From a bacterium (GTDB taxonomy: Bacteria > SZUA-79 > Acidulodesulfobacterales > Acidulodesulfobacteraceae): 35,902 bases of DNA. A program made the translations under genes and the position numbers. Shown here piece by piece: positions 17,012 through 25,519 of the stretch. The DNA lies in assembly GCA_021798875.1 (NCBI GenBank), contig JAJZBN010000020.1, positions 1 to 35,902 on the forward strand, given 5' to 3'. Each line of letters begins with the position of its first letter. Position 1 is the first letter of the stretch. A model generated the notes under the pieces. The model saw only the letters and a program-made list of their open reading frames with translations, made no database searches and was not told the origin of the DNA.

Positions 17012-18583
17012 TTAAGGCATTTTACCGCCGACTATAAGATACTTAAGATCTTTATCGGTAAATTTAATTCCGCCTCCTAGATAAATAGATCTTTGAGAAT
17101 TTTCGGTTATATTATCGTATCCGGCGTCTAAAAATATATGTCTGTAAAAAGTATATGCCACGCCGGCGTTAATATCCTCGCTGACGCCGTTATTGTCGGA
17201 ATTAAAACCGAATGCCCTTGCATAAATTTTTAAATTTTTGCCTGTATCGGGAACATAATAATTAACTCCTACAGCACCGGTTGAATAAAGCAATCCGGCA
17301 AGAAGCGTAAAATTATAAAAATTCTTGGCTATTAACGCATTAAACTTTATACTGTTGGAATAGCTGTATTGAGTGGTATTTGTAGTAACGCTTGATGGAT
17401 AAAATTGACCGGACGGAGGATTATTGGTAGTATATGTAGTAGTCTGAGTTTCTCCGTAAGTATTTCCGTAACCCATAGGAACGGAAGCGACGCCGAGTTC
17501 GTAATAGTGTCCGGGGGACGGCTCAAGTTTAACGTTTACTTGCGATACCGAACCTTCGCTTCTTGCAAGATATTGCGAACTCATATTAACTTTTACCCTG
17601 AACCTGCTGTATCCGCCCACAATGTTATTAATTCCTTTTAACGAACCGTTTAAATTGTCGTAAACAGAATTTCTGTTGACCAACTTTCCTATAGTTCCCT
17701 GTCCATTATTTATTTTGGAAGATATTCCATAAAGCTGATTAAGCGTAAGTTTTAATTTTTTTGTATCTGCATTTATATTTTTAAGACTTCCGTTAATATT
17801 TCTTCTGTTCTTGGCAACAATATAATTTAAATTTTTTGAAAGACCTTTTATGTTGCGTGTTATAGACGGAAGTTCTTTTCTCAAATTATAAGATATTGCG
17901 TTAAAATTATGGATGGTTCTTGTAATTGCGGCATCGTTTTGAACCGTTAATCCGTTAATATGTCTTGAAATTGAGGCAAAATTAGACATAATAACGTCGA
18001 CGTTTCTCTGGTTTACATATACAAGCCTGTTTAAATTTTCCGAAAGCATAGCTATATTGCGCAAAATAGCTTTAATATTTTTTTCGCCGGTCTTAGTGCC
18101 TATAGAGTTTTTTAGCGATTTTGAAACTTTCTCCAGATCGCTTGCCGTTTTTGAAAACTTAGTTATCAAGCCGGACATGCTTTGAGGCGACATTTCGCTT
18201 CTTATAACCTCTTTATTTAAAACTTTTTCGGACTGTTCCTCTCCGGCCGCCGGAGAAATAGCAATATAAGATTCGCCGAGAAGACTCAAAGACCGTATAG
18301 ATGCTATATATTGAGGATAAACTTTATATCTTGAATCAATAGTCATATAAACTCTTGCCAATCCTTTTTCTAAACGTATTTTTTCTACAGAGCCTATTTT
18401 TATGCCGGCCATAGTAACCGAGGTTCCGGTACCTATACCGCTTGCTGATTTAAAATAAGCCGAAATTACGTAAGTAGGTCTTTTAAAAATATGTATCTTG
18501 CCGACTTTAAAGGAAAAATATGCAAGTATCGCAATGACTATTACTACGAAAATACCTACCTTTGTTTCTTTATTGATATTCAT
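17012..18583 (-). CDS. mlaD: MCE-domain lipid transporter protein MlaD with long C-terminal beta-rich domain
   Basis: Substrate-binding component of an Mla-type phospholipid transport system, anchored in the inner membrane. The 523-residue protein has one N-terminal transmembrane helix (about residues 8-26) and an MCE domain (about 38-115, with FKSASGIGTGTSVTMAGIKIG and LLGESYIAIS). A long helical stretch, about 130-310, is rich in N, K and L. The last 210 residues (from about 310) alternate polar and aromatic/glycine residues, as in outer-membrane beta-barrels (for example NFTLLAGLLYSTGAVGVNYY). E. coli MlaD is only about 180 residues. Expected neighbours mlaF and mlaE are upstream on the same strand; selD starts 4 nt after its stop. 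Confidence 0.9.
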   Translation of the reverse strand: MNINKETKVGIFVVIVIAILAYFSFKVGKIHIFKRPTYVISAYFKSASGIGTGTSVTMAGIKIGSVEKIRLEKGLARVYMTIDSRYKVYPQYIASIRSLSLLGESYIAISPAAGEEQSEKVLNKEVIRSEMSPQSMSGLITKFSKTASDLEKVSKSLKNSIGTKTGEKNIKAILRNIAMLSENLNRLVYVNQRNVDVIMSNFASISRHINGLTVQNDAAITRTIHNFNAISYNLRKELPSITRNIKGLSKNLNYIVAKNRRNINGSLKNINADTKKLKLTLNQLYGISSKINNGQGTIGKLVNRNSVYDNLNGSLKGINNIVGGYSRFRVKVNMSSQYLARSEGSVSQVNVKLEPSPGHYYELGVASVPMGYGNTYGETQTTTYTTNNPPSGQFYPSSVTTNTTQYSYSNSIKFNALIAKNFYNFTLLAGLLYSTGAVGVNYYVPDTGKNLKIYARAFGFNSDNNGVSEDINAGVAYTFYRHIFLDAGYDNITENSQRSIYLGGGIKFTDKDLKYLIVGGKMP

Positions 18584-18610
18584 AAAAGCAAAAATTATAA
18601 ATATATAAAA

Positions 18611-19354
18611 TTAAATAGAAATAGGTCCCGTCATACTTCCGGATACAAATTGCTTTACTACCGGATTCACAGAATTTTTAAAATCTTCGGACGGTCCGTA
18701 TTCTATTATTTTACCGTCGTAAAGCATTGCTATTATATCCCCCGTTTTATAAGCGCCCGCAATATCGTGGCTTATAATTATTCCGGTAAAATTAAATTTA
18801 TCGTGCATAGATATAATCAGGTTATTAATAACGTCCGACATAATAGGGTCTAATCCGGTGGTAGGTTCGTCAAAAAGCATTATCTCAGGATTAAGTATCA
18901 GCGCCCTTGCTACCCCTACCCTTTTTCTCATACCTCCCGATATTTCTGAGGGCATTTTTTTGTCATGTCCTTCCAAACCGACGTCTTCTAATACGGAAAA
19001 AACTTTTTTCTTAATTTCATTTTCCGAAATTTTCATATGCCTCCTTAAAGGAAATGCAACATTTTCAAAAACATTTAAGGAATCCAATAATGCTCCGTCC
19101 TGAAAAACCATTCCAAATTTTTTTCTTAGTTCATTAAGTTCTTTCTTTTTTAAAAGATTAATATCTAAACCGTTTATTAAAACTCTGCCGGAATCAGGCT
19201 GCATAAGCCCTATTATATGCTTCAGCATCACGCTTTTTCCGCCGCCGCTCCTGCCTATTACTACCGTTATTTTTTTATCCTCGAATTTTATATTTAAATC
19301 GTCTAAAACTTTTATCCCATTAAAAGATTTCGACAATTTGTCTAAAATAATCAT
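18611..19354 (-). CDS. mlaF: ABC transporter ATP-binding protein MlaF
   Basis: ATPase driving Mla-type phospholipid transport at the inner membrane. The 247-residue protein has Walker [10 protein letters not shown] (the GxSGxGKS variant typical of MlaF/Mkl proteins), a Q-loop in [14 protein letters not shown], the signature [15 protein letters not shown] and Walker [20 protein letters not shown] follows as the H-loop. GMRKRV is characteristic of the MCE-linked ATPase family. It lies between mlaD (27 nt) and mlaE (135 nt, containing an inverted repeat). Confidence 0.95.
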   Translation of the reverse strand: MIILDKLSKSFNGIKVLDDLNIKFEDKKITVVIGRSGGGKSVMLKHIIGLMQPDSGRVLINGLDINLLKKKELNELRKKFGMVFQDGALLDSLNVFENVAFPLRRHMKISENEIKKKVFSVLEDVGLEGHDKKMPSEISGGMRKRVGVARALILNPEIMLFDEPTTGLDPIMSDVINNLIISMHDKFNFTGIIISHDIAGAYKTGDIIAMLYDGKIIEYGPSEDFKNSVNPVVKQFVSGSMTGPISI

Positions 19355-19444
19355 AAAAAATTATAAATACCTTACCGCAATGCGAACAATTAAAGACGGA
19401 TAAATAAATTTATATCTATATTTGAATATTTATAATTATATACC

Positions 19445-19474
19445 CCTAAGTAAAATTAATCAATTTTACTTAGG
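19445..19474. repeat. Perfect 13-bp inverted repeat between mlaE and mlaF
   Basis: Arms CCTAAGTAAAATT (19445-19457) and AATTTTACTTAGG (19462-19474) flank the 4-nt loop AATC. On the minus strand (the operon's direction) the hairpin is followed by GGTATATAATTATAAATATTC rather than a T run, so it is not a classical intrinsic terminator. It begins 15 nt after the mlaE stop. Possible roles are mRNA 3'-end stabilisation of mlaE, an attenuator, or an operator. The rest of 19355-19489 is AT-rich and shows nothing else. Confidence 0.75.
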
Positions 19475-19489
19475 CAGGCAGTTGTAAAA

Positions 19490-20278
19490 TTAAAACAAAA
19501 TCGACGTTAAAAGATAATCGGCAAATAAAATATAAACGGAACTTAATACTACTGCCTGAGTAGTAAATTTTCCCACGCCTTTAGCGCCGCCTGAAGTTTG
19601 AAAACCCTTATAGGTACTTATAATCGACAATATAGCGCCGAAAAATACTGCTTTTAACAAGCCATTATATATATCGCTTAATTTAACGTACTGATATATT
19701 TTATCTATGTAAGTTACGTGATTTAATCCTAAAAAATAAACATAAACGATATATCCGCCTATAATTCCTATTAAAGAGCATAATACAGCCATTAGGGGAA
19801 GCATTATCATTGCGGCAAGGACACGAGGAACGGAAAGGAAGTAATAAGGATCTACTGCCATAACCTCCAAAGCGTCTATCTGCTCGGTTACTTTCATAGT
19901 TCCTATTTCGGAAGCCATAGAAGAACCGCATCTTGCGGTAATCATAAGCGCGGTTAGAACAGGACCCAACTCCCTCAGCATAGACAGGGCTACGGTAGGG
20001 CCTATCATATAAGTAACGCCAACGATTTTCGCTGCGTAATATGCTTGTAAAGATAAGACCATGCCTGTAAAAAGCCCTGTTAATCCTACGACGTAAAATG
20101 AATCCATACCGATAAATATCATCTGATCTATAAGATTTTCTAAATTAACGAAATATGCGGCTATGGAAAGCATCATATCCCACATATAAATAACTATAGA
20201 GCCGAGTTCGTTAACGGTGTATATAACAAAATTGCCTATTTTTTCAAACGGACTAAGCAGTTTAATTATTATGTTCAT
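19490..20278 (-). CDS. mlaE: ABC transporter permease MlaE
   Basis: Integral membrane permease of the Mla-type lipid transport system. The 262-residue protein has about five hydrophobic segments and the family core FYVVGLTGLFTGMVLSLQAYYA, LREL-GPVLTALMITARCGSSMASEIGTMKVTEQIDALEVM and PRVLAAMIMLPLM, which is highly diagnostic of MlaE/YrbE. It ends with GAKGVGKFTTQAVV near the C-terminus. It is the first gene of the mlaE-mlaF-mlaD set on the minus strand. No MlaB, MlaC or MlaA is present in the window. Confidence 0.95.
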   Translation of the reverse strand: MNIIIKLLSPFEKIGNFVIYTVNELGSIVIYMWDMMLSIAAYFVNLENLIDQMIFIGMDSFYVVGLTGLFTGMVLSLQAYYAAKIVGVTYMIGPTVALSMLRELGPVLTALMITARCGSSMASEIGTMKVTEQIDALEVMAVDPYYFLSVPRVLAAMIMLPLMAVLCSLIGIIGGYIVYVYFLGLNHVTYIDKIYQYVKLSDIYNGLLKAVFFGAILSIISTYKGFQTSGGAKGVGKFTTQAVVLSSVYILFADYLLTSILF

Positions 20279-20323
20279 AATTTTCGGAAAAAATTTTTAT
20301 TGAGGTAAATTTTTTTATATAAA

Positions 20324-20935
20324 TCAGGACTCTTCTAATTCGACGTGCCAATATGCATTATCAACGATATTTAAAAACGGCATCCATTCCTTATACATAA
20401 TATTTGTAAGAGAAATATGATAGTACGGAGACCATTCCGGTTTTCTAGGCTTCTTGATAAGTTTCATACCCGCCTGTTCCGGCGTCCTTCCGCCTTTAAT
20501 TCTGTTGCAGTTTATACAGCTGCATACGACGTTTTCCCAAGACGAAACGCCTCCCATCATTCTGGGTATAACGTGGTCTAAATTCAGCTCATTTTTTTTA
20601 AATTCTTTGCCGCAATATTGACATCTGTTATTATCTCTTAAAAAAATATTGGCTCTTGAAAATTTTATGTATCTTTTTGGAAGTTTATCGTAATTAACTA
20701 ATATTATAACCCTGGGAATTCTAATAGCTCTTCCTATCAATCCGATGGAACCGCTTTTATCGCTTACCGCAAGATCCTGCCATGAATCAAAACTGAACGT
20801 TCTGTAATTTTCGTCCACCGCCTTGGCGATATCTTGATAAAGAAGTATCAAAGCTCTTTTTAAAGACGTAACGTGAACAGGCAAAAAAGACTTATTCAAA
20901 ACTAAAACGCTTGATGACAGCATAAAAATATCCAA
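20324..20935 (-). CDS. HNH endonuclease-domain protein
   Basis: A 203-residue protein with an HNH nuclease domain: CQYCGKEFKKNELNLDHVIPRMMGG, then NVVCSCINCNRIKGGRTPEQAG. The two CxxC pairs and the DH...N...N/K order form the metal/zinc-binding HNH fold. The N-terminal part (LVLNKSFLPVHVTSLKRALILLYQDIAKAV) is typical of a solitary HNH family common in cyanobacteria and deltaproteobacteria. No methyltransferase or phage gene lies nearby, so it is not obviously a restriction system or homing element. It lies between selA and mlaE. Its cellular role is unknown. Confidence 0.87.
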   Translation of the reverse strand: MDIFMLSSSVLVLNKSFLPVHVTSLKRALILLYQDIAKAVDENYRTFSFDSWQDLAVSDKSGSIGLIGRAIRIPRVIILVNYDKLPKRYIKFSRANIFLRDNNRCQYCGKEFKKNELNLDHVIPRMMGGVSSWENVVCSCINCNRIKGGRTPEQAGMKLIKKPRKPEWSPYYHISLTNIMYKEWMPFLNIVDNAYWHVELEES

Positions 20936-21180
20936 ATTTAAAGGTTAGAATTATTCTTCCTTTTTTCAGCCTTATGACGACGCGCTGCTAATAAAATCAC
21001 GCATTATCATTCCCGCGAAAGCGGTTGCTGTTTAAGCCGTCGGTATTTTAGACGGCTCATCCAGATAAAAATTTCTAACGGTGAGTTAAGGTATTTTTAT
21101 AATTTTAATTATATATTATAACAATAAAATAAAATAAAAACCACCCCGTCGTAAGAAGTCCGCATTTTTAGAAACGCAAA
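20936..21180. other. Intergenic region with two hairpins between selA and HNH gene
   Basis: This 245-nt non-coding stretch carries CCGC-GAAA-GCGG (21013-21024, a GNRA-type tetraloop hairpin) and AGCCGTC/GACGGCT (21035-21041 and 21051-21057, 9-nt loop). TCATTCCCGCGAAAGCGG resembles a dispersed palindromic repeat common in bacterial genomes, here apparently interrupted before ATCCAGA. No tRNA (including tRNA-Sec) or ORF is seen. The AT-rich part near 21090-21150 may hold the HNH gene promoter. Just after the selA stop, GCGTTT/AAATGC could be a weak terminator stem. Confidence 0.5.
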
Positions 21181-22620
21181 TTAGACGGAGATTATTGCGG
21201 CAAGTATATCGTCGAAATCACTGAGAAACACGGTTCGCATGTCGAGCCTAAACTCGCCGTTTTTTATTTTTCCTATGACGGGGGTTTTGGCTTTTCTAAA
21301 TATTTCGGCTATGCCGGATGCGCCGATTTTTTTATGGATTATGGATAGCGAATACGTTTTAAGTTCGTAATCCGGAAGAGCGCCCCCGCCTACAAGGCTG
21401 AAATCGCCGGTTATTTTAAATTCAAACATTTCTTTGTCTATATTTTCGCATCTTTTAATTAAGTTAAAAAGTTTTAAAGTCTTTCTTTTTATTTCAAATT
21501 CGGTTTGAGCGATAAGAGAAAGCGTAGGAATATTTTTAACGGCTCTATCCATATCTAAATATTCAAAAAGAATAGCTTCAAGTCCTGCAAGCGTCATTTT
21601 ATCTATTCTAAAAGCTCTGTTTAAAGGATTAGCCGCTATTCTGTCCACATATTCCGCTTTTCCGGCTATTATTCCGGCCTGCGGTCCGCCAAGAAGTTTA
21701 TCGCCGCTGAAAGTAACGATATCAAGTCCGTTTTCTATAACCTCTTGAGCGGTAGGTTCATAAGGAAGTCCGAATTTTGCTATATCGACGAAACTTCCCG
21801 ATCCGAGATCCTCCATTACGGGAATGCCGTGCTTTTTAGCCATTGATGCGATATCTTTTCCCGAAGGGCTTGCAGTAAAGCCTACTATCCTGAAATTGCT
21901 TTGATGAACTTTTAGCAATAAAGCCGTATTTTCGTTTATGGCAGATTCGTAATCGCTCAGTTTGGTTTTATTGGTAGTCCCTACCTCTATCAAAACCGCT
22001 CCGGAAGCAGTCATGATATCAGGTATTCTGAACGAGCCGCCTATCTCTACCAATTCCCCTCTCGAAACAACAACCTCTTTTTTTGCTCCGGAACAAAACG
22101 TAGAAAGCGACATAAATACAGCCGCAGCATTATTATTTACTACTATAGCTTTTTCGCATTTTAAAATTTTTTTAAGAAGGTATTCTATGTGCGAATATCT
22201 TTTTCCTCTTTTTCCCTCCGAAATGTTAAATTCTAAATTAGAGTATGAAGAGGATATTTTCGAAATATTGTCTAAAGCGCTTTTAGGCAAAATAGACCGC
22301 CCTAAATTTGTGTGAATAACTACTCCCGTTCCGTTAACGACTCTCTTTAGGCTGAAAGAAAAATCGTTTAATTCTTTATGAAGTTTTTTTATAAAAAATT
22401 CTGAGTTAAATTTAGCCAAGTTTTCCGAAATATTCTGCCCCATTCCGTTTTGCATAGACTCTATAACTTTTTTCTTTTCTATTTCTATTAAATTTTCTAT
22501 TTTATCTTTTATAAATTCATAAGGAAAAGCATTATATTCGGAAGAGTCCTTAATTTTTTCCAATACCGACTGGACGCTTGGAAACCGTCTTAATATTTCG
22601 TTTTTATTTTTATTTTCCAT
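21181..22620 (-). CDS. selA: L-seryl-tRNA(Sec) selenium transferase
   Basis: PLP enzyme converting seryl-tRNA(Sec) to selenocysteinyl-tRNA(Sec) using selenophosphate. The 479-residue protein has the SelA pattern: N-terminal helical region with LRRFPSVQSVLEKIKD, VVNGTGVVIHTNLGRSILP near residue 100, NNNAAAVFM, VVSRGELVEIGGSFRIPDIM, GSGSF and ITVFSGDKLLGGPQAG-type sequence (here IVTFSGDKLLGGPQAG). The Lys of SGDK is the PLP lysine. It is full length. With selD (also a selenoprotein) in the window, active Sec synthesis is well supported. selB and tRNA-Sec are not present here. Confidence 0.96.
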   Translation of the reverse strand: MENKNKNEILRRFPSVQSVLEKIKDSSEYNAFPYEFIKDKIENLIEIEKKKVIESMQNGMGQNISENLAKFNSEFFIKKLHKELNDFSFSLKRVVNGTGVVIHTNLGRSILPKSALDNISKISSSYSNLEFNISEGKRGKRYSHIEYLLKKILKCEKAIVVNNNAAAVFMSLSTFCSGAKKEVVVSRGELVEIGGSFRIPDIMTASGAVLIEVGTTNKTKLSDYESAINENTALLLKVHQSNFRIVGFTASPSGKDIASMAKKHGIPVMEDLGSGSFVDIAKFGLPYEPTAQEVIENGLDIVTFSGDKLLGGPQAGIIAGKAEYVDRIAANPLNRAFRIDKMTLAGLEAILFEYLDMDRAVKNIPTLSLIAQTEFEIKRKTLKLFNLIKRCENIDKEMFEFKITGDFSLVGGGALPDYELKTYSLSIIHKKIGASGIAEIFRKAKTPVIGKIKNGEFRLDMRTVFLSDFDDILAAIISV

Positions 22621-22644
22621 TTTTTTAACTAAGATATTGGGTTA

Positions 22645-23442
22645 TCAAATAGTTTCAAAAGACTTAAGTCTTTTTCCTGTATGAAACGTTAAAAAATCAC
22701 GTAAAAACACCGAACAATCTATAAGCATATCTTCCTTGACGTTAAGCTTATTTATTATAGAAATATCGGATTCCGTCATCAAATTCGACAGATTTATAAA
22801 ATTAATAGGCATATTTTTTATTTCTAAATATTTAAAGCCGTTGTTTTTATCGTTAGCGCACGAACTGCATATAACGCCCCCTTTTTTAAGGCTGAACCCA
22901 AATTCGTTAGATATATTGTTTTTGCCGCAAATTATACAGTCGGTAAAATTGGGATAAATTCCGTTAAATTTAAGAAGATTAGAAATAAAAAAAATTTCAT
23001 ATTTAAGAAGAATAGGGTTTAAGCGCATTTGTTTGCTATCCTGCGATTTTAAAGTTTCTATTTTATTAAGTCCCGTATAAATATTTTTTATAAGATTAAA
23101 TATATTTTTGTTTACGTCTCTTTCCTGACACAAAACTCTTGAAATTTCTATAAGTTTAGTTAAAAAAAGGTATACGTCTATATTTTTTCTGAGATTTTTA
23201 TAATCCTCAACAATATCCACTTCATATAATATATCAAGCGTCATGCCAGGTTTTTCATAAAATTTGATATTGGTAAGCATAGCGGGCTCTAATTTTCCAA
23301 GGAATCTTTTTTTGCTTTTCCTTGCATTATTCGCAAAACATGTAATTTTCCCGAAATCTTCGGTTATATAGCTTAAGAGCAGATCCGCTTCATTCATTTT
23401 TTTTGCGTATATAACAAATCCTTTCGTAGAATGAAGTTTCAT
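22645..23442 (-). CDS. recO: DNA repair protein RecO
   Basis: Recombination mediator that anneals DNA and loads RecA with RecR. The 265-residue protein has the N-terminal OB fold (KGFVIYAKKMNEADLLLSYITEDFGKITCFANNARKSKKRFLGKLEP), a helical middle, and a zinc-finger segment CIICGK...GGVICSSC around residues 175-200. All are RecO hallmarks and the length is typical. It lies 24 nt upstream of selA on the same strand and follows the SMR-type transporter gene. Confidence 0.92.
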   Translation of the reverse strand: MKLHSTKGFVIYAKKMNEADLLLSYITEDFGKITCFANNARKSKKRFLGKLEPAMLTNIKFYEKPGMTLDILYEVDIVEDYKNLRKNIDVYLFLTKLIEISRVLCQERDVNKNIFNLIKNIYTGLNKIETLKSQDSKQMRLNPILLKYEIFFISNLLKFNGIYPNFTDCIICGKNNISNEFGFSLKKGGVICSSCANDKNNGFKYLEIKNMPINFINLSNLMTESDISIINKLNVKEDMLIDCSVFLRDFLTFHTGKRLKSFETI

Positions 23443-23461
23443 ATATTTTTATCCCAAATAA

Positions 23462-23830
23462 TCATTTGCCTGAATTAAATATAATAAATATACCCGCTAT
23501 TATAATAAAAACGCCTATCCATCTTTTAACGCTCACTTTTTCTTTTAAGAATATTTTAGAAAGAAGGACGACGAGAACGTAACCTCCCGACAACATGGGA
23601 TAAGCTATAGAAAGAGGCAGCGAAGACAACGCCAGCAGGTAAAATATAGTCGCAAAAAAAAGCATAATAAGAGCAAAAAAAATATAACCGTTAAAAAAAA
23701 CAAGAATAGATTTTATGCCTATTTTTAAATGTTCTTTTTTTATTTTTCCCGAACCTATTTTTTGAAAAATCTGTCCAATAGATGTAAAAACCAGAGCAAA
23801 ACCTATAAAAATGTAAGACGTTAATATCAT
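23462..23830 (-). CDS. Small multidrug-resistance/EamA-like membrane transporter
   Basis: A 122-residue protein with four predicted transmembrane helices and the SMR/DMT-type half-transporter pattern. It has IGFALVFTSIGQIFQKIGSG near the N-terminus and LSSLPLSIAYPMLSGGYVLVVLLSKIFLKEKVSVKRWIGVFIIIAGI in the second half. The PLSIAYPM...G segment and FLKEKVS are typical of SMR/ArnE-F-like proteins acting as dimers. The substrate (drug, polyamine, lipid-linked sugar) cannot be read from sequence. It lies between recO and murT on the same strand. Confidence 0.8.
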   Translation of the reverse strand: MILTSYIFIGFALVFTSIGQIFQKIGSGKIKKEHLKIGIKSILVFFNGYIFFALIMLFFATIFYLLALSSLPLSIAYPMLSGGYVLVVLLSKIFLKEKVSVKRWIGVFIIIAGIFIIFNSGK

Positions 23831-23884
23831 GATTTAATTATTGTTTTAAATTTATCGTTTAAATTTTTATATATGCCGTTTATT

Positions 23885-25366
23885 TTATTTTATACCGTTT
23901 ATATATTTTTTCAATCTTAATAGCTCGGTATAGGTAGGCAATATATATATTTTTTTTTCGTTCAAACCAGCCGTCTCTGCCTTATCCATAATAGTTCCAA
24001 CCGCTTTTTTTAAATTATATTCGACGGTTATTTTTTTAGGGTTAATGCCTGCCGTTTTTAATCTTAACGCCATGTCGTAAGGCCTTAAACCTGAAATAAC
24101 TGCGTTTTCTATATAATCCTTATATTTTTCAAAATCTACGTCCCATATCCATGAAACGTCCCTTCCGTCGGCAGCCCTGTCTGAAAAAGCAAATAAAATA
24201 TTAACTTTAGAACCGCTTTCGGTCAATTTATTAAGAACGCCAGAAAATCCCGCCGGATTTTTAACTAAGTCTATATTTATTTCAAAACCGCCTGCTTTTT
24301 TTTTATACGACCTGCCGAATTTAGTTTTAAAATTTTCGAATGAAGTTTTTATAATATCGTCGCCTATATTAAGATAATACTTTAAAACCGAATATGCCGC
24401 AAGATAATTCGCAGTGTTATAATCTCCGGTTAAGGCAGGTTTAAAATAAAAAAAAGACGGTTTTTCTTTTTTTAATTCTAAGGTTAAACTGCCCGAAATG
24501 TTTTGCGTTGCTTTTATATCAGGTTCATGACCCGCGAAACCGCATTTTTCGCATTTAAAATTATATAAAAGACGGTTTGCCGTATGGTCTTTGGAAGAAA
24601 ACATCATATTTTTACAGTTAGGACAGGTTACAGCATCGGATAATTCCGTTTCGGCAGAATTAATACCGTTTGAATAATTTGCATTAAAAAATGATTCGTC
24701 GAAACCGAAATATTTTTTATCTGCGTTTATATCGTATCCCAAAAAAGCCGCTAACGGCTCATAAGACGGCAAAACTAACGAAATTTTTTCCTCTGTATTA
24801 TTTTTATACGCTTCCGATATTTTTTTTACTGCTTTTTTTATTTCAAATACCGTAGAGTTTACTTCTCCGTATCTGTCTAACTGATCCCTGTAAAAATTAG
24901 TAGCCGTAATTATTTTAGGATTTAAAATCGAACATACGGCCGGGAAAACTTTTTCGTCGCATTCCATGACTATAATATCCGCGCTAAATTTAAAATCGAG
25001 CTTTGCAATACCTTTAATGCCTGTATCGGACAATTTCGGCAGCTTATAAGAACCGATAACGGCACCTAAAATTCCGTTAGCCATATTAGCGCCGTTAGAA
25101 TTAAAACATACTTTTTTCCCGGAAAGTTTAACGGTTTCGGCAATAATGTTGGAAGTAGTCGTTTTTCCGTTTGTGCCGGTTACCAGTATAACGGGAATGC
25201 CGAGAGATATTATATGTTTCGCAAAATTTTCAAAAACATTTCTGTCGATTTTACGCAAAATATGAGCTGGAAGGACGTCGCCTTCCCTTTTCAATATTTT
25301 ATTTAAGATGAATTTTAAAAAAATATATAAAAAAATTTCCGCTTTTTGTTTTTTATTAAGAAGCAT
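23885..25366 (-). CDS. murT: Lipid II isoglutaminyl synthase, MurT subunit
   Basis: With GatD, amidates the alpha-carboxyl of D-glutamate in the lipid II stem peptide. The 493-residue protein has a Mur-ligase ATP loop VTGTNGKTTTSN (about residue 61), a central domain with a zinc ribbon (CPNCKNMM...FKCEKCGF, about 243-278), and a C-terminal DUF1727 domain with LVKNPAGFSGVL and SDRAADGRDVSWIWDVDFE. The last motif is the MurT hallmark that includes the catalytic Asp. Probable GatD is encoded 4.3 kb away on the same strand. MurT/GatD is best known in Gram-positive bacteria and is unusual here beside Pal and Mla. Confidence 0.93.
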   Translation of the reverse strand: MLLNKKQKAEIFLYIFLKFILNKILKREGDVLPAHILRKIDRNVFENFAKHIISLGIPVILVTGTNGKTTTSNIIAETVKLSGKKVCFNSNGANMANGILGAVIGSYKLPKLSDTGIKGIAKLDFKFSADIIVMECDEKVFPAVCSILNPKIITATNFYRDQLDRYGEVNSTVFEIKKAVKKISEAYKNNTEEKISLVLPSYEPLAAFLGYDINADKKYFGFDESFFNANYSNGINSAETELSDAVTCPNCKNMMFSSKDHTANRLLYNFKCEKCGFAGHEPDIKATQNISGSLTLELKKEKPSFFYFKPALTGDYNTANYLAAYSVLKYYLNIGDDIIKTSFENFKTKFGRSYKKKAGGFEINIDLVKNPAGFSGVLNKLTESGSKVNILFAFSDRAADGRDVSWIWDVDFEKYKDYIENAVISGLRPYDMALRLKTAGINPKKITVEYNLKKAVGTIMDKAETAGLNEKKIYILPTYTELLRLKKYINGIK

Positions 25367-25402
25367 AATAAAATTAATGACTTAACTTATTTTACTTTAA
25401 AT

Positions 25403-25442
25403 ATCAAAGGCTTAATATTGATTAAAAATTAATCACTTTGAT
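25403..25442. repeat. Nested inverted repeat upstream of murT
   Basis: Outer arms ATCAAAG (25403-25409) and CTTTGAT (25436-25442) enclose inner arms GATTAA (25420-25425) and TTAATC (25429-25434). It lies 37-76 nt upstream of the murT ATG, within the likely leader. A TATAAT on the minus strand at 25481-25476 could be the -10 upstream of it. The function, whether an RNA hairpin or an operator, is unknown. Confidence 0.5.
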
Positions 25443-25519
25443 TAACTGCTTAATTTTTCTAAAATCTTTTTTAAAATTATAAGGCTTTGACAAAAGAAAT
25501 TCACAGGCTTTGTAAAATT

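Noticed and set aside
20324-20935. HNH gene as part of a restriction or phage-defence island
   Set aside because: Neighbours are selA and mlaE, all housekeeping; no methyltransferase, integrase or defence gene nearby.
20936-21180. tRNA-Sec (selC) between selA and the HNH gene
   Set aside because: No UCA anticodon arm, no T-loop GTTCGA motif and no acceptor stem; only unrelated hairpins.
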